DNA of 64,000 bases from positions 36,206,045-36,270,044 of the forward strand of contig OY759221.1 of the NCBI GenBank assembly GCA_963662175.1, given 5' to 3'. The notes under the pieces were generated by a model. The model saw only the letters and a program-made list of their open reading frames with translations. It was not told where the DNA came from and did not search any database. Source of the DNA: Aradus depressus. Taxonomy: Eukaryota > Arthropoda > Insecta > Hemiptera > Aradidae. Of this stretch, positions 63,713 to 64,000 are shown piece by piece. The stretch's first letter is position 1, and the number at the start of each line of letters is the position of its first letter. The position numbers and the translations under genes were made by a program.

Positions 63713-64000
63713 AATGTAGTTCTAATATAAAAAAGGAGTTGGAAGCAACCAAGAGACTTGATTAGATTGGGAGGAGCCTTGAGGGCTGGCATGAAATCAT
63801 CAAAGAGCGAGAGACAGCAGGGAAAGTCGCTTCAATTTGTGTTTGGTGTGCGGGGGGGGGGGGGGGGGGGGGGGGGGGGTCTACGCTTTGGTGTGTGGAA
63901 ACCTCTACGCAAATGAGCGTAGCTAGTCAACCGAAGTCAATTAGCATCTGGTCTGCTACATAGCATCCCAGAAGACCCTTAAAGTCCCTTTCAAAGCATA
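63713..64000. other. Non-coding with a 28-nt poly-G run
   Basis: G run at 63852-63879. No gene; the flanks are not repetitive in this window. Confidence 0.5.

Noticed and set aside
63852..63879. Poly-G run as a biological signal
   Set aside because: Homopolymers of G or C recur here (1447, 10256, 39538, 50522, 58417) and may be partly sequencing or assembly length errors; no function inferred.

Overview
This window reads as nuclear DNA of an animal, most likely an arthropod. It is AT-rich and intron-sized, has almost no coding content, and is packed with old and recent mobile elements. The one confident host feature is a single exon (11575-11700, + strand) encoding the start of RRM2 of a CELF/Bruno RNA-binding protein of the bru3/CELF3-6 type. 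The rest therefore looks like very large introns of that gene. No second CELF exon was recognised in either direction. An arthropod is suggested by the exon wording, the Jockey-type LINEs, the mariner relics and a SINE tail made of the TTAGG telomere-type unit. I cannot place the organism more closely.

Mobile DNA falls into recurring families, named here for convenience. Rep-1 is a roughly 0.5-1 kb interspersed repeat with an ACTTCCCC motif near both ends and an internal module of about 145 bp; about thirty pieces are spread over the whole window. Rep-2 begins GATGTGGCCATTACAGG. Rep-3 is a short repeat centred on a CTACAATCG motif. SINE-A is tRNA-derived, about 350 bp, with a CCTAA-type tail and 12-bp target-site duplications. 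SINE-B is tRNA-derived, about 200 bp, with an A-tail. There are also relics of at least four LINE types, two mariner (D34D) copies, several foldback or TIR elements and many minisatellites.

The most interesting system is a set of hammerhead-ribozyme-like motifs (HH-A, HH-B, HH-C and a decayed HH-D) inside short inverted insertions that resemble non-autonomous Penelope-like elements. Nine copies keep the CUGANGA ... GAA core around a pairable or near-pairable helix II. Where helix III is intact it is a loopless self-complementary palindrome of 6-8 nt, which is expected to work as a dimer. The clearest clusters are 21039-22930, where three families are nested, and 42748-43490. Several of these insertions have recognisable 10-13 bp target-site duplications.

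Layout: 0-11 kb is a minisatellite, Rep-1/2 pieces, a 52-bp tandem array and AT-rich DNA. 10.4-15.5 kb is a Jockey relic, the CELF exon, a mariner, a second Jockey relic, SINEs and another LINE tail. 16-23 kb is rich in hammerhead elements. 23-34 kb is repeats, a perfect 66-bp palindrome and a LINE with a 19-bp target-site duplication. 34-42 kb has a tandem array of SINE heads, Rep-1 and a mariner. 42.7-55.6 kb is foldbacks with ribozymes, perfect palindromes and full-length SINE-A. 56-64 kb is a TIR element, a LINE RT relic, a MITE, a G-rich minisatellite and a poly-G tract. Most open reading frames in the window are chance or repeat-derived and are not annotated as genes.
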